Positions 44,123 through 52,366 of a stretch of 64,000 nt of DNA are shown piece by piece. Position 1 is the first letter of the stretch. Every line of letters begins with the position of its first letter. Below the pieces are notes generated by a model. It searched no databases and had not been told where the DNA came from. It saw only the letters and a list, made by a program, of their open reading frames with translations. The DNA is from BOG-908 sp965198855 (lineage in GTDB: Bacteria; Pseudomonadota; Alphaproteobacteria; Acetobacterales; Acetobacteraceae). The translations under genes were made by a program, and so were the position numbers. The stretch spans positions 1,922,001 to 1,986,000 of the forward strand of contig CBDAPZ010000002.1 in the NCBI GenBank assembly GCA_965198855.1, given 5' to 3'.

Positions 44123-45169
44123 TTACCTGTCGATCATCACCTCCTTGCGATCATAGGCGACAAAAATCCGCTTTTGGAACAGGAAGTTGGCGCCAAGGAT
44201 CACGTCCACTCCACGGTGAGGCACCGGCATCGCGGACGCAGTTTGTGTGGCCACATTGGCTTGGATCGGGCTCGCTGCGTCGTCCACTGCCAATAAAGGG
44301 CGGGAAAAAACGGTGCTGCCGATCGAGATCGAGGCGAAGCGGTGCAGGCGTTCGGTGCTCTCACCAAGGCCCTGCTCGGTGATCTGCTGGTCGCCACGCA
44401 TCGCCTGCTCCGTCAGGCCCAACGTCTCCGCAGCGTCGCGGGTGATCGAGGTATCCTCGCTGCCGGTATCGATCAGCGCGTTCAGCTCCACCCCATTGAT
44501 CATGACAGGTATCAGCAGCAATTCGTGGCCTGCATCGCTGGCGGCCAGGTGCGTCGCATGCGCCGTCCAGGCCGGCGCGCTGGCGCCGCAACCGGCAACA
44601 TGGCGGTAGAAGCGCAGCTTGCTGGCGGGAAAATCCATTTCGACATCGTAGGCGGAGAGGAAGTTCGCGCCGAACAGGCCGTCGATATGCTCCTCCGGCT
44701 GGAACTCTGTGCCGGGTAGCACCGGCAGCGGCACGTTGGCCAGATGCTGGCCGAGATACTCGACATCGGCCGCTTCCACCACCGGCGCCGTATAGCTGCC
44801 GCCGATGCCGGTCATCTGCAAACCCGGCTCGCTGGAGGCCGGCAAAGCCAGGCGTGTCGCTGCATCGGGCGTCACCGATGTGACGAAGTCCCCTGTATCG
44901 AGCAGCAGGTTGAGCGCCCTGCCATTGACCGCGAGGGTCACGAACGCCTGGTCGCCGCGGCGATGGATATCGAGTTCACCGGCCGGCCGGCCGTCGCATT
45001 GCGCACCGGCCTGGATCGCGAAGACCGGGCCGGGTTGAGGGCCACCGGCCTGCATCATGCTGCTCTGTTGCGGAAGCTCCGACGCACAACCGGCGAGAAG
45101 AGCGGCGGCCATCAGCGTACCGGCAATCGGTAAACGGAAGGTTTTACGAAGGGGCTGGTTAATCATCAT
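44123..45169 (-). CDS. lipoprotein with two retropepsin-like aspartic protease domains
   Basis: About 348 residues, with ATG 45169 preferred over TTG 45178. The N-terminus ends in the lipobox LLAGC (Cys near residue 27), so it is a lipoprotein. Two retropepsin-like domains follow, each with an Asp-Thr-Gly active site: LNLLLDTGDFVTSVTPDAAT and LNALIDTGSEDTSITRDAAE; each has a downstream GANFL segment (LFGANFLSAYDVEMDF, VILGANFLFQKRIFVAYDRK). The tandem could make a pepsin-like pseudodimer in one chain. Periplasmic protease or binding role. Confidence 0.8.
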   Translation of the reverse strand: MMINQPLRKTFRLPIAGTLMAAALLAGCASELPQQSSMMQAGGPQPGPVFAIQAGAQCDGRPAGELDIHRRGDQAFVTLAVNGRALNLLLDTGDFVTSVTPDAATRLALPASSEPGLQMTGIGGSYTAPVVEAADVEYLGQHLANVPLPVLPGTEFQPEEHIDGLFGANFLSAYDVEMDFPASKLRFYRHVAGCGASAPAWTAHATHLAASDAGHELLLIPVMINGVELNALIDTGSEDTSITRDAAETLGLTEQAMRGDQQITEQGLGESTERLHRFASISIGSTVFSRPLLAVDDAASPIQANVATQTASAMPVPHRGVDVILGANFLFQKRIFVAYDRKEVMIDR

Positions 45170-45334
45170 GCGTCGCAAAATGACGGACGAAGATTAACAG
45201 ACTACTTATGGTTGTAGAAAATTAAGCCGAAAATATCAAAAAAGTGACGTTAGGGGATGCGGTTAGTAGGTTCATAATTTTTTGCGGCCGCGAATTTAGG
45301 AGGTTGTTAGGAAGCGCAGCTCTGGCAAAAGGAA

Positions 45335-45460
45335 GAGAGCAGTTCTTTTTTGGGAAAAAGAACAAATAAACTTCTATCCATATGGCAGACGCTGCCGGAT
45401 AAAATCGCGACAGCGCGCAAAAGTCTTTTGCTTCTCTTCTTCAGAAAAGAAGACCTTACC
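45335..45460. repeat. dispersed AT-rich repeat, copy 8 (complete)
   Basis: Left arm CAGTTCTTTTTTGGGAAAAAGA..., centre with ATCGCGACAGCG, right arm GTCTTTTGCTTCTCTTCTTC. It ends at the arfB stop. The remaining gap to 45169 is AT-rich and shows only the likely promoter region of the retropepsin gene. Confidence 0.83.
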
Positions 45461-45886
45461 TTATTCGTGTTCCGGCTTTCTGCGCATCGACTTCGTGCCG
45501 CTGCGGACGGCTTTGGACTCTAGGCGGCGTTTTTTGGCGCCCAGGCTTGGGCGCGTAGGGCGGCGGTGTTTTGGCACTGTGGCGGCCGTGCGGATCATGT
45601 CAAAGAGCCGCTCGAGCGCGTCGTCGCGGTTGCGCTGTTGAGAGCGGAATCTTTGGGCGTCGATGACGAGGACGCCTTCCTGGGTCATGCGGCTGCCGGC
45701 GAGGCGGATGAGGCGCGCCTTCAGGCCATCGGGCAAAGATGGTGAGTCACGTACTGAAAAACGTAATTCTACCGCAGTGGACACCTTGTTTACGTTCTGC
45801 CCGCCGGGACCCGAGCTGAGCACGAAACGCTCGCTCAGCTCGGTGTCGTCGATCGACAGAGCCTCGGTTATTTGCAGGCGCGCCAA
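45461..45886 (-). CDS. arfB: peptidyl-tRNA hydrolase ArfB (ribosome rescue)
   Basis: 141 residues. The catalytic G28-G29-Q30 lies in FVLSSGPGGQNVNKVSTAVE, the release-factor domain-3 signature. A basic tail (RPTRPSLGAKKRRLESKAVR and KSMRRK) is the part that threads into the empty mRNA channel of stalled ribosomes. It hydrolyses peptidyl-tRNA on ribosomes lacking a stop codon. Confidence 0.95.
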   Translation of the reverse strand: MARLQITEALSIDDTELSERFVLSSGPGGQNVNKVSTAVELRFSVRDSPSLPDGLKARLIRLAGSRMTQEGVLVIDAQRFRSQQRNRDDALERLFDMIRTAATVPKHRRPTRPSLGAKKRRLESKAVRSGTKSMRRKPEHE

Positions 45887-45902
45887 GGCAGATACCTGAT
45901 GA

Positions 45903-46703
45903 TTACGTTGCGGGTTTGCGGAATTTCAGGATGAAATTGTCCGCTTCGCCGATGGCCGCATATTTCGCGTGGTCCACCTGGCCCAGTTCGAAGCTTGGCG
46001 GCAGGGTCCAGACGCCTTTCGGCCAGTGCTTGGTATCCTTTGGGTTGGCGTTCAACTCGGAGGAGCCGACCAGTTCGAAGCCGGCCTTCTTGGCCAGCGC
46101 TACCGTATAATCCTGGCGCACGTATCCGCTTGCTGCGGCGGGATCCTGCGGTTCGGTGGCGAGGCCGCGATGTTCTTCGACGCCGAGGATGCCGCCAGGT
46201 TTAAGGGCGCGGAAAAAATCCGTGAAAATCTCGTCGGCATAGTTGCCGCCCATCCAGTTATGCACGTTTCGGAAGGTGAGGATGAAATCCGCCGAAGCCG
46301 GCGCGAGGCCGTTCTGTCCCTTGTCCAAGGTGACGAGGTGCAAGCCGCCATAGCCGGGTTTTCCGGCGAACTTGGCGCGGAAACTGGCTGCGTCGTGCTC
46401 GCTGGCGGTGTCGGCGGGGAGGGCGACGACGTAGGTGCCGTGGTCTGCAAGATAGGGGGCGAGAATTTCGGTCCAGTAGCCGCCGCCCGGCCACACCTCG
46501 ACCACGCTGGCGCTGGGTTTGAGGCCGAAGAAGGCGAGTTCGCCCACCGGATGGCGCATGGCATCGCGGGCGACGTATTTGGGCGTCCGGCCCGCGCCAT
46601 GCACGGCGGCCTGCAGGGCTGCGTCATCGCCAGTGGCGCCGAGCAGCATAATAGCTGCGCAAGCCAGCATGGCCACGCGCGCATGGGTTCTCAAAATTTG
46701 CAT
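45903..46703 (-). CDS. exported class I methyltransferase-like protein
   Basis: 266 residues from ATG 46703, fixed by GAGGAAA 6 bases upstream; a longer frame is not coding. Residues ~1-24 (THARVAMLACAAIMLLGATG) are a signal peptide. The rest has a SAM-methyltransferase-like fold: VVEVWPGGGYWTEILAPYLA (motif I), TYVVALPAD, ADFILTFRNVHNWM and FRALKPGGILGVEEHRG. Exported methyltransferase-like proteins of this COG4798 type are known but their activity is unclear, since SAM is not expected in the periplasm. Confidence 0.78.
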   Translation of the reverse strand: MQILRTHARVAMLACAAIMLLGATGDDAALQAAVHGAGRTPKYVARDAMRHPVGELAFFGLKPSASVVEVWPGGGYWTEILAPYLADHGTYVVALPADTASEHDAASFRAKFAGKPGYGGLHLVTLDKGQNGLAPASADFILTFRNVHNWMGGNYADEIFTDFFRALKPGGILGVEEHRGLATEPQDPAAASGYVRQDYTVALAKKAGFELVGSSELNANPKDTKHWPKGVWTLPPSFELGQVDHAKYAAIGEADNFILKFRKPAT

Positions 46704-46847
46704 GCAATTTCCTCGCATTGGGTGGGGTCGGTCGGCACCGGCACCAAAACCGGGGCCGACGAGCCCGAATTGTGACGCTGCTGTGATGAGGCTGCCACGA
46801 AGCTGCCACACCGCCAGACCTATATAACATTCATACAGGAGGTTCTG

Positions 46848-47273
46848 ATGACGAAGTTTTATCGCTCCAGTGTTTCGCGTCTCGCCATCGCAGCGGTTGC
46901 TGCCGGTGCGTTGGCGCTGAGCGCACAGCCGGCCGCGGCGCGTCCGGGCGGCGGCGGCGGTGGGTTCCACGGCGGCGGTGGCGGCTTTCACGGTGGTGGT
47001 GGCGGCTTCCATGGTGGCGGCGGTTTCCGCGGCGGCTATGGCGGATATCGTGGCGGTTACGGCGGCTATCGCGGTGGCGGCTATGGATATCGCGGTGGAT
47101 ATGGTGGCTGGGGCTGGGGTCTCGGCGGCGTAGCTCTGGGGCTCGGTCTCGCTGGAGCCTATGGTGCCTATTACGCCCCGCCTGCTTATTATGCCCCGCC
47201 GCCACCGGCGTACTACCCACCGCCGGGCTATGCTCCCGGTTACGGCTACGGTGGCTACCAGGGCGGCTACTAA
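46848..47273 (+). CDS. secreted glycine-rich protein
   Basis: 141 residues with AGGAGG (~46838) before the ATG. A signal peptide (residues ~1-32, ending AQPAAARP) precedes GGGGGFHGG-type repeats (~35-65), then GGYGGYRGGYGGYRGG-type repeats (~65-90), a short hydrophobic patch (GLGGVALGLGLAGAYGAYY), and a Pro/Tyr-rich tail. Low complexity; probably surface or periplasmic with structural or metal-related role. Function unknown. Confidence 0.78.
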   Translation: MTKFYRSSVSRLAIAAVAAGALALSAQPAAARPGGGGGGFHGGGGGFHGGGGGFHGGGGFRGGYGGYRGGYGGYRGGGYGYRGGYGGWGWGLGGVALGLGLAGAYGAYYAPPAYYAPPPPAYYPPPGYAPGYGYGGYQGGY

Positions 47274-47356
47274 CACGGCAACGCGAGGCGGCTGTAATGG
47301 TCGCCTCGCTCTATGTCCGGCTTGACCGCGAGACTTGTAAACTCGCAGAATCCGAT

Positions 47357-47971
47357 ATGGCTACCGAGCTACACATAAGCCGCGTCACTGGCGATGCTTT
47401 ACCGGCGATCATCGGTAGCCTCGCCCGTCTTCGGGTCCAGGTGTTTCGGGACTGGCCGTATCTCTATGACGGCGACGAGGCCTACGAGGCTGACTACATG
47501 CAAACCTATGTGGTTAGTTCGCGCGCTGCAGTCATTGTGGCGCGGGATGGTGAAAATATCATCGGTGCGTCCACGTGCCTGCCGCTCGTCGACGAGACGG
47601 AGAATGTGCAGGAGCCGTTCCGGGATGCCGGGATCGATCTCGCAAGCGTTTTCTATTTCGGTGAAAGTGTGCTGTTGCCGGCCTATCGCGGGCTAGGCGT
47701 TGGCGTCGCGTTTTTTCGGGAACGGGAAGCGCATGCGCGGGCTGTATCGTCCTGCGATATGGCGGCGTTCTGTGCCGTGCAGCGTGAGGAGACGCATCCT
47801 GCACGGCCTGCGGATTTCCAGCCTCTCGATGCATTCTGGTCCCGGCGCGGGTTCACGCGTCGGCCGGATCTGCGCTGCAGGATGCAGTGGAAGGATTTGG
47901 GTGATGCCGAGGAGACCGAAAAGACATTGGTGTTCTGGCTGAAATCGCTTAGCGGCGAGGCGCTACCATGA
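47357..47971 (+). CDS. GNAT family N-acetyltransferase
   Basis: 204 residues from ATG 47357 (MATELHISRVTGDALPAIIG); an ATG at 47297 with GAGGCGG upstream would add 20 residues and cannot be excluded. The pattern RLRVQVFRDWPYLYDGDEAY, then IVARDGENIIGAST, then YFGESVLLPAYRGLGVGVAF (acetyl-CoA loop) is typical of GNAT. It overlaps the nitrilase-family gene by 4 bases, forming a three-gene cassette. Confidence 0.8.
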   Translation: MATELHISRVTGDALPAIIGSLARLRVQVFRDWPYLYDGDEAYEADYMQTYVVSSRAAVIVARDGENIIGASTCLPLVDETENVQEPFRDAGIDLASVFYFGESVLLPAYRGLGVGVAFFREREAHARAVSSCDMAAFCAVQREETHPARPADFQPLDAFWSRRGFTRRPDLRCRMQWKDLGDAEETEKTLVFWLKSLSGEALP

Positions 47972-48843
47972 GCGTGATGAGGCTGGGTGCGCTGGCCTAT
48001 CCGGTGACAGGTCCAGGCGATTTCGCGCAGTTTGCCCATAAATTCGACGAACTTGTCAGGCAAGGGAAAGAGGGTGGCGGCGAGCTGCTGGTGATGCCGG
48101 AATACGCCAGCATGGAGTTGGCGGCGGCAGGCGCCGATGCAGGTGATGTAAAGGCGGAGCTCGAGGATATCTGTGCACAGCGCGAGAGGTTGCTCGACCT
48201 GTTTTGCGAGAGCGCTCTTCGTCACGGCATATGGCTGCTAGCTGGTTCGTTGCCGTGGGCCGAGGATGGACGTGTGCGCAACCGTGCGCCGTTGATTTCG
48301 CCCGACGGACGCAAGCGTTTTCAGGACAAGAGCGTGATGACGCGGTTTGAGGCGGAGCAATGGGGCGTGCAGCCTGGTTTGCCGCCGCGCGTGTTCGAGA
48401 CGCCTTGGGGACTGATTGGGATTGCCATCTGCTACGACGTGGAGTTTCCGACTCTCGTGCGAGCCCAGGCGCAGGCCGGGGCACGGCTGATCCTGGCGCC
48501 GAGCTGCACGGACACGCTGCATGGATTCAACCGCGTGCGTCTGAGTGCGCGGGCGCGGGCGCTGGAGAACCAGTGTTTTGTCGCGGTGGCGCCGACCGTG
48601 GGTGTTGCACCGGCTTTGGCGACGCTCGATGAAAATCATGGGTATGCGGGGGTGTTCGGGCCGGTAGATCGTGGGTTTCCCGCCGACGGGGTGATCGCGC
48701 GGGGCGAGATGGATGTGCCTGGCTGGGTGTTTGCAGATTTGGATTTCGCACGGCTTGACGCGGTGCGGGCGGATGGCGCGGTGCGCAATTTCTGCGATTA
48801 TCCGGCCGACCCGCCAACTCCCTTGCCAGGTGACGTAGAATGA
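47968..48843 (+). CDS. carbon-nitrogen hydrolase (nitrilase family)
   Basis: 291 residues with the complete Glu-Lys-Cys catalytic set: E45 (LLVMPEYASME), K121 (RFQDKSVMTRFE) and C155 (GIAICYDVEFP). Probably hydrolyses an amide or nitrile C-N bond; the cassette order N-acetyltransferase, hydrolase, SnoaL-like protein recurs in bacteria. Cytoplasmic. It overlaps both neighbours by 4 bases. Confidence 0.87.
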   Translation: MSVMRLGALAYPVTGPGDFAQFAHKFDELVRQGKEGGGELLVMPEYASMELAAAGADAGDVKAELEDICAQRERLLDLFCESALRHGIWLLAGSLPWAEDGRVRNRAPLISPDGRKRFQDKSVMTRFEAEQWGVQPGLPPRVFETPWGLIGIAICYDVEFPTLVRAQAQAGARLILAPSCTDTLHGFNRVRLSARARALENQCFVAVAPTVGVAPALATLDENHGYAGVFGPVDRGFPADGVIARGEMDVPGWVFADLDFARLDAVRADGAVRNFCDYPADPPTPLPGDVE

Positions 48844-49241
48844 CGACCGAAGAGCTCATCAGATCCTATTATGCCGCGTTCAACGCGGCCGATTACGACG
48901 GCATGGTGGCGCTGCTCACCGAGGATGTGGCGCATGACATCAACCAGGGCAGCCGGGAGACAGGGCGGGCGGCGTTCCGGGCGTTCTTGTCTCATATGGA
49001 GGCATGCTACGGCGAGCAGCTTGAGGACATCGTTGTCTTCGTTGAATCGACCGGCTTGCGTGCTGCGGCGGAGTTCGTGGTGCACGGGGTCTACAAAGCG
49101 ACGGATGTTGGTCTGCCTGAGGCTTCCGGCCAGACCTATGTGTTGCCCGCTGGTGCATTCTTTGACGTGCGTGACGGGCTAATCGCCCGCGTGTCCAACT
49201 ATTATAATTTGCCCGACTGGCTCCGGCAGGTAGGTGCCTAA
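48840..49241 (+). CDS. ketosteroid isomerase-related (SnoaL-fold) protein
   Basis: 133 residues: MTTEELIRSYYAAFNAADYD and GMVALLTEDVAHDINQGSRE open the NTF2-like fold, and VLPAGAFFDVRDGLIARVSN closes it. This matches the 'ketosteroid isomerase-related' family rather than a true steroid isomerase. It is the last gene of the GNAT-nitrilase cassette and is followed by a GC-rich hairpin at 49251. Confidence 0.8.
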   Translation: MTTEELIRSYYAAFNAADYDGMVALLTEDVAHDINQGSRETGRAAFRAFLSHMEACYGEQLEDIVVFVESTGLRAAAEFVVHGVYKATDVGLPEASGQTYVLPAGAFFDVRDGLIARVSNYYNLPDWLRQVGA

Positions 49242-49250
49242 AATAATGCA

Positions 49251-49291
49251 GGGGGGTTTGGGGGGACAGGCACTGTTCCCCAAATCTTTCT
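49251..49291. repeat. GC-rich palindromic element, copy A
   Basis: A G-run, then TTTGGGG...ACAGGCACTGT...CCCCAAA (49257-49284), then TCTTTC. It forms a long hairpin, possibly a terminator for the cassette. A closely related copy ends at the right edge (63758-63798). It directly precedes the TTG start of the LysR gene. Confidence 0.65.
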
Positions 49292-49295
49292 TGCT

Positions 49296-50201
49296 TTGAT
49301 CGACAAGCTTGGTTTTTTGCTTGCCTTGTCCCGCGAAAAGCATTTTGGCCGTGCGGCGGAAGCTTGTGGTGTCACCCAGCCGACTCTCTCCGCCGGCATA
49401 AAGCAGCTTGAAACGTCACTAGGTGTGCTGCTTGTTTTGCGCAGCGCGCGATTTGGTGGTTTTACGCCTGAAGGCGAGCGGGTTCTGGAGTGGGCCCGGC
49501 GTATCGTCGGCGATGCAAGGGCTATGCGCGACGAGGTGAAATTGTTGCGGCAGGGGCTTTCGGGGCATCTGCGGCTGGCGGTGGTGCCGACGGCGTTGCC
49601 GGTGATGGTGCGGCTGACAGGTCCGTTGGCAGAGCGGCATCCCGAGGTGGTTTTTACCATAAGGTCCTGCAATTCGCTCGAGGTTCTCTCGCTGATGGAG
49701 AATTTGGAGGTCGATGCGGGCATTACGTATGTGGGCAGCGAGCCGCTGGGGCGTGTGCGCAGTGTGCCGCTCTTCGAGGAGAGTTACCGTTTGCTGATTG
49801 CGGCGGGGTCGCCGCTGGCGGACCAGCATGATGTGAGCTGGGCGGAAGTGGCGTCCGTCAAACTCAGCTTGTTAACCCCGGACATGCAGAACCGCCGCAT
49901 TATCGATCGCCGGCTGCACAAGGCGGGGGCTGATCCGGTGCCAGTACTCGAGAGCAATTCGATGATCGTGCTAATTTCGCATGTACGCACCGGCCGCTGG
50001 GCGAGTGTACTGCCGGCTGTGATGGCGGATTCCCTATTGATGAGCGGCGAAACGCCGATGGTCCGCTCGATCCCCATTCGGGAGGTGGAACCGCTGCCGG
50101 TGATCGGCCTTGTCTATCCGCATCGCGAGCCTTTGATGCCTCTGACGGCAGCATTGGTGACCGAAGCAAGGCGGGTTTTCAGCATCCAGCCGATGTTCTG
50201 A
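49296..50201 (+). CDS. LysR family regulator of the formate dehydrogenase operon
   Basis: 301 residues. The start is TTG 49296 because MIDKLGFLLALSREKHFGRA is the family-type opening and no ATG or GTG lies in the open region upstream. The HTH is FGRAAEACGVTQPTLSAGIK (~19-38), followed by an effector-binding domain (~90-290; e.g. LRLAVVPTALPVMVRLTGPL). It lies directly before fdsG, and a LysR-type box (50200-50216) overlaps its own stop, so it probably controls fdsGBA in response to formate or a related signal. Confidence 0.85.
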   Translation: MIDKLGFLLALSREKHFGRAAEACGVTQPTLSAGIKQLETSLGVLLVLRSARFGGFTPEGERVLEWARRIVGDARAMRDEVKLLRQGLSGHLRLAVVPTALPVMVRLTGPLAERHPEVVFTIRSCNSLEVLSLMENLEVDAGITYVGSEPLGRVRSVPLFEESYRLLIAAGSPLADQHDVSWAEVASVKLSLLTPDMQNRRIIDRRLHKAGADPVPVLESNSMIVLISHVRTGRWASVLPAVMADSLLMSGETPMVRSIPIREVEPLPVIGLVYPHREPLMPLTAALVTEARRVFSIQPMF

Positions 50202-50216
50202 TAGAAATGTTCTATC
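50200..50216. promoter_or_regulatory. LysR-type operator upstream of fdsG
   Basis: Perfect palindrome GATAGAA-ATG-TTCTATC, containing ATAG-N7-CTAT, the classical T-N11-A LysR motif. It lies 76 bases before the fdsG ATG. Likely recognised by the adjacent LysR regulator. Downstream, TTGCTT (50237-50242) and CATATA (50261-50266) with an 18-base spacer make a plausible promoter. Confidence 0.6.
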
Positions 50217-50291
50217 GCAGCATTGAGCGTCAACCCTTGCTTATTGCAATGCAAACTCCCCATATAAGCGGTCTTGTGACGGATCGGATTT

Positions 50292-50767
50292 ATGCAGACA
50301 CCTGCCGATGTGAGCGGCGTTGCTGAGCGAGCGGCGGAGATCATCGCGCCTTATCTGGGGCTTGAAGGTCCGGCGATGCCGATGTTGCACGCCTTGCAGG
50401 CGGCGTTTGGATTTGTGCCTGAGGCGTCGGTGCCAGTTGTCGCCAACGCGCTGAACCTATCTCGGGCAGAGGTTCATGGCATCGTTTCCTTCTATCACGA
50501 CTTCCGGCACAAGCCGGCTGGGCGCCATGTGGTGAAGCTGTGCCGGGCAGAGGCTTGCCAAAGCATGGGGGCTGATCGTGTGGCTGCTTATGCGCAGGAA
50601 CGGTTGGGCATATCGTGGCACGAGACCACGCCGGATGGTGCGGTGACGTTGGAGCCCATTTTCTGCATCGGGCTTTGCGCCTCGGCGCCGTGCGGCATGG
50701 TGGATGAGCGCAGCCTCGCACGGCTCGATGCCGGTCGGATCGATGGCGTTCTGGAGGCATGCGGCAG

Positions 50768-50771
<4 letters not shown>
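50292..50771 (+). CDS. fdsG: NAD-dependent formate dehydrogenase gamma subunit (NuoE-like)
   Basis: 159 residues. A thioredoxin-like 2Fe-2S domain with cysteines in LCRAEACQSMGAD and FCIGLCASAPCG. It passes electrons within the FdsGBA complex from the molybdenum subunit toward the NAD site. The ATGA overlap with fdsB shows coupling. Confidence 0.92.
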
Positions 50772-52300
<1,529 letters not shown>

Positions 52301-52311
52301 AAGCAAGCAAG

Positions 52312-52350
52312 CACTTCTTTTCTGAAGAAAAGAAGCAAAAGACTTTTACC
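52312..52350. repeat. dispersed AT-rich repeat, copy 9 (single arm) inside the fds operon
   Basis: ACTTCTTTTCTGAAGAAAAG arm plus AAGCAAAAGACTTTT between fdsB and fdsA. The fdsA ribosome site GGAGG (52355-52359) comes just after the arm, so the element sits in the translation-initiation leader. Confidence 0.8.
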
Positions 52351-52366
52351 TCTTGGAGGCTCTGAT

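Noticed and set aside
46704..47276. Minus-strand extension of the methyltransferase frame to 47276
   Set aside because: It is antisense to the glycine-rich gene and reflects its GC-rich repeats; GAGGAAA fixes the start at 46703.
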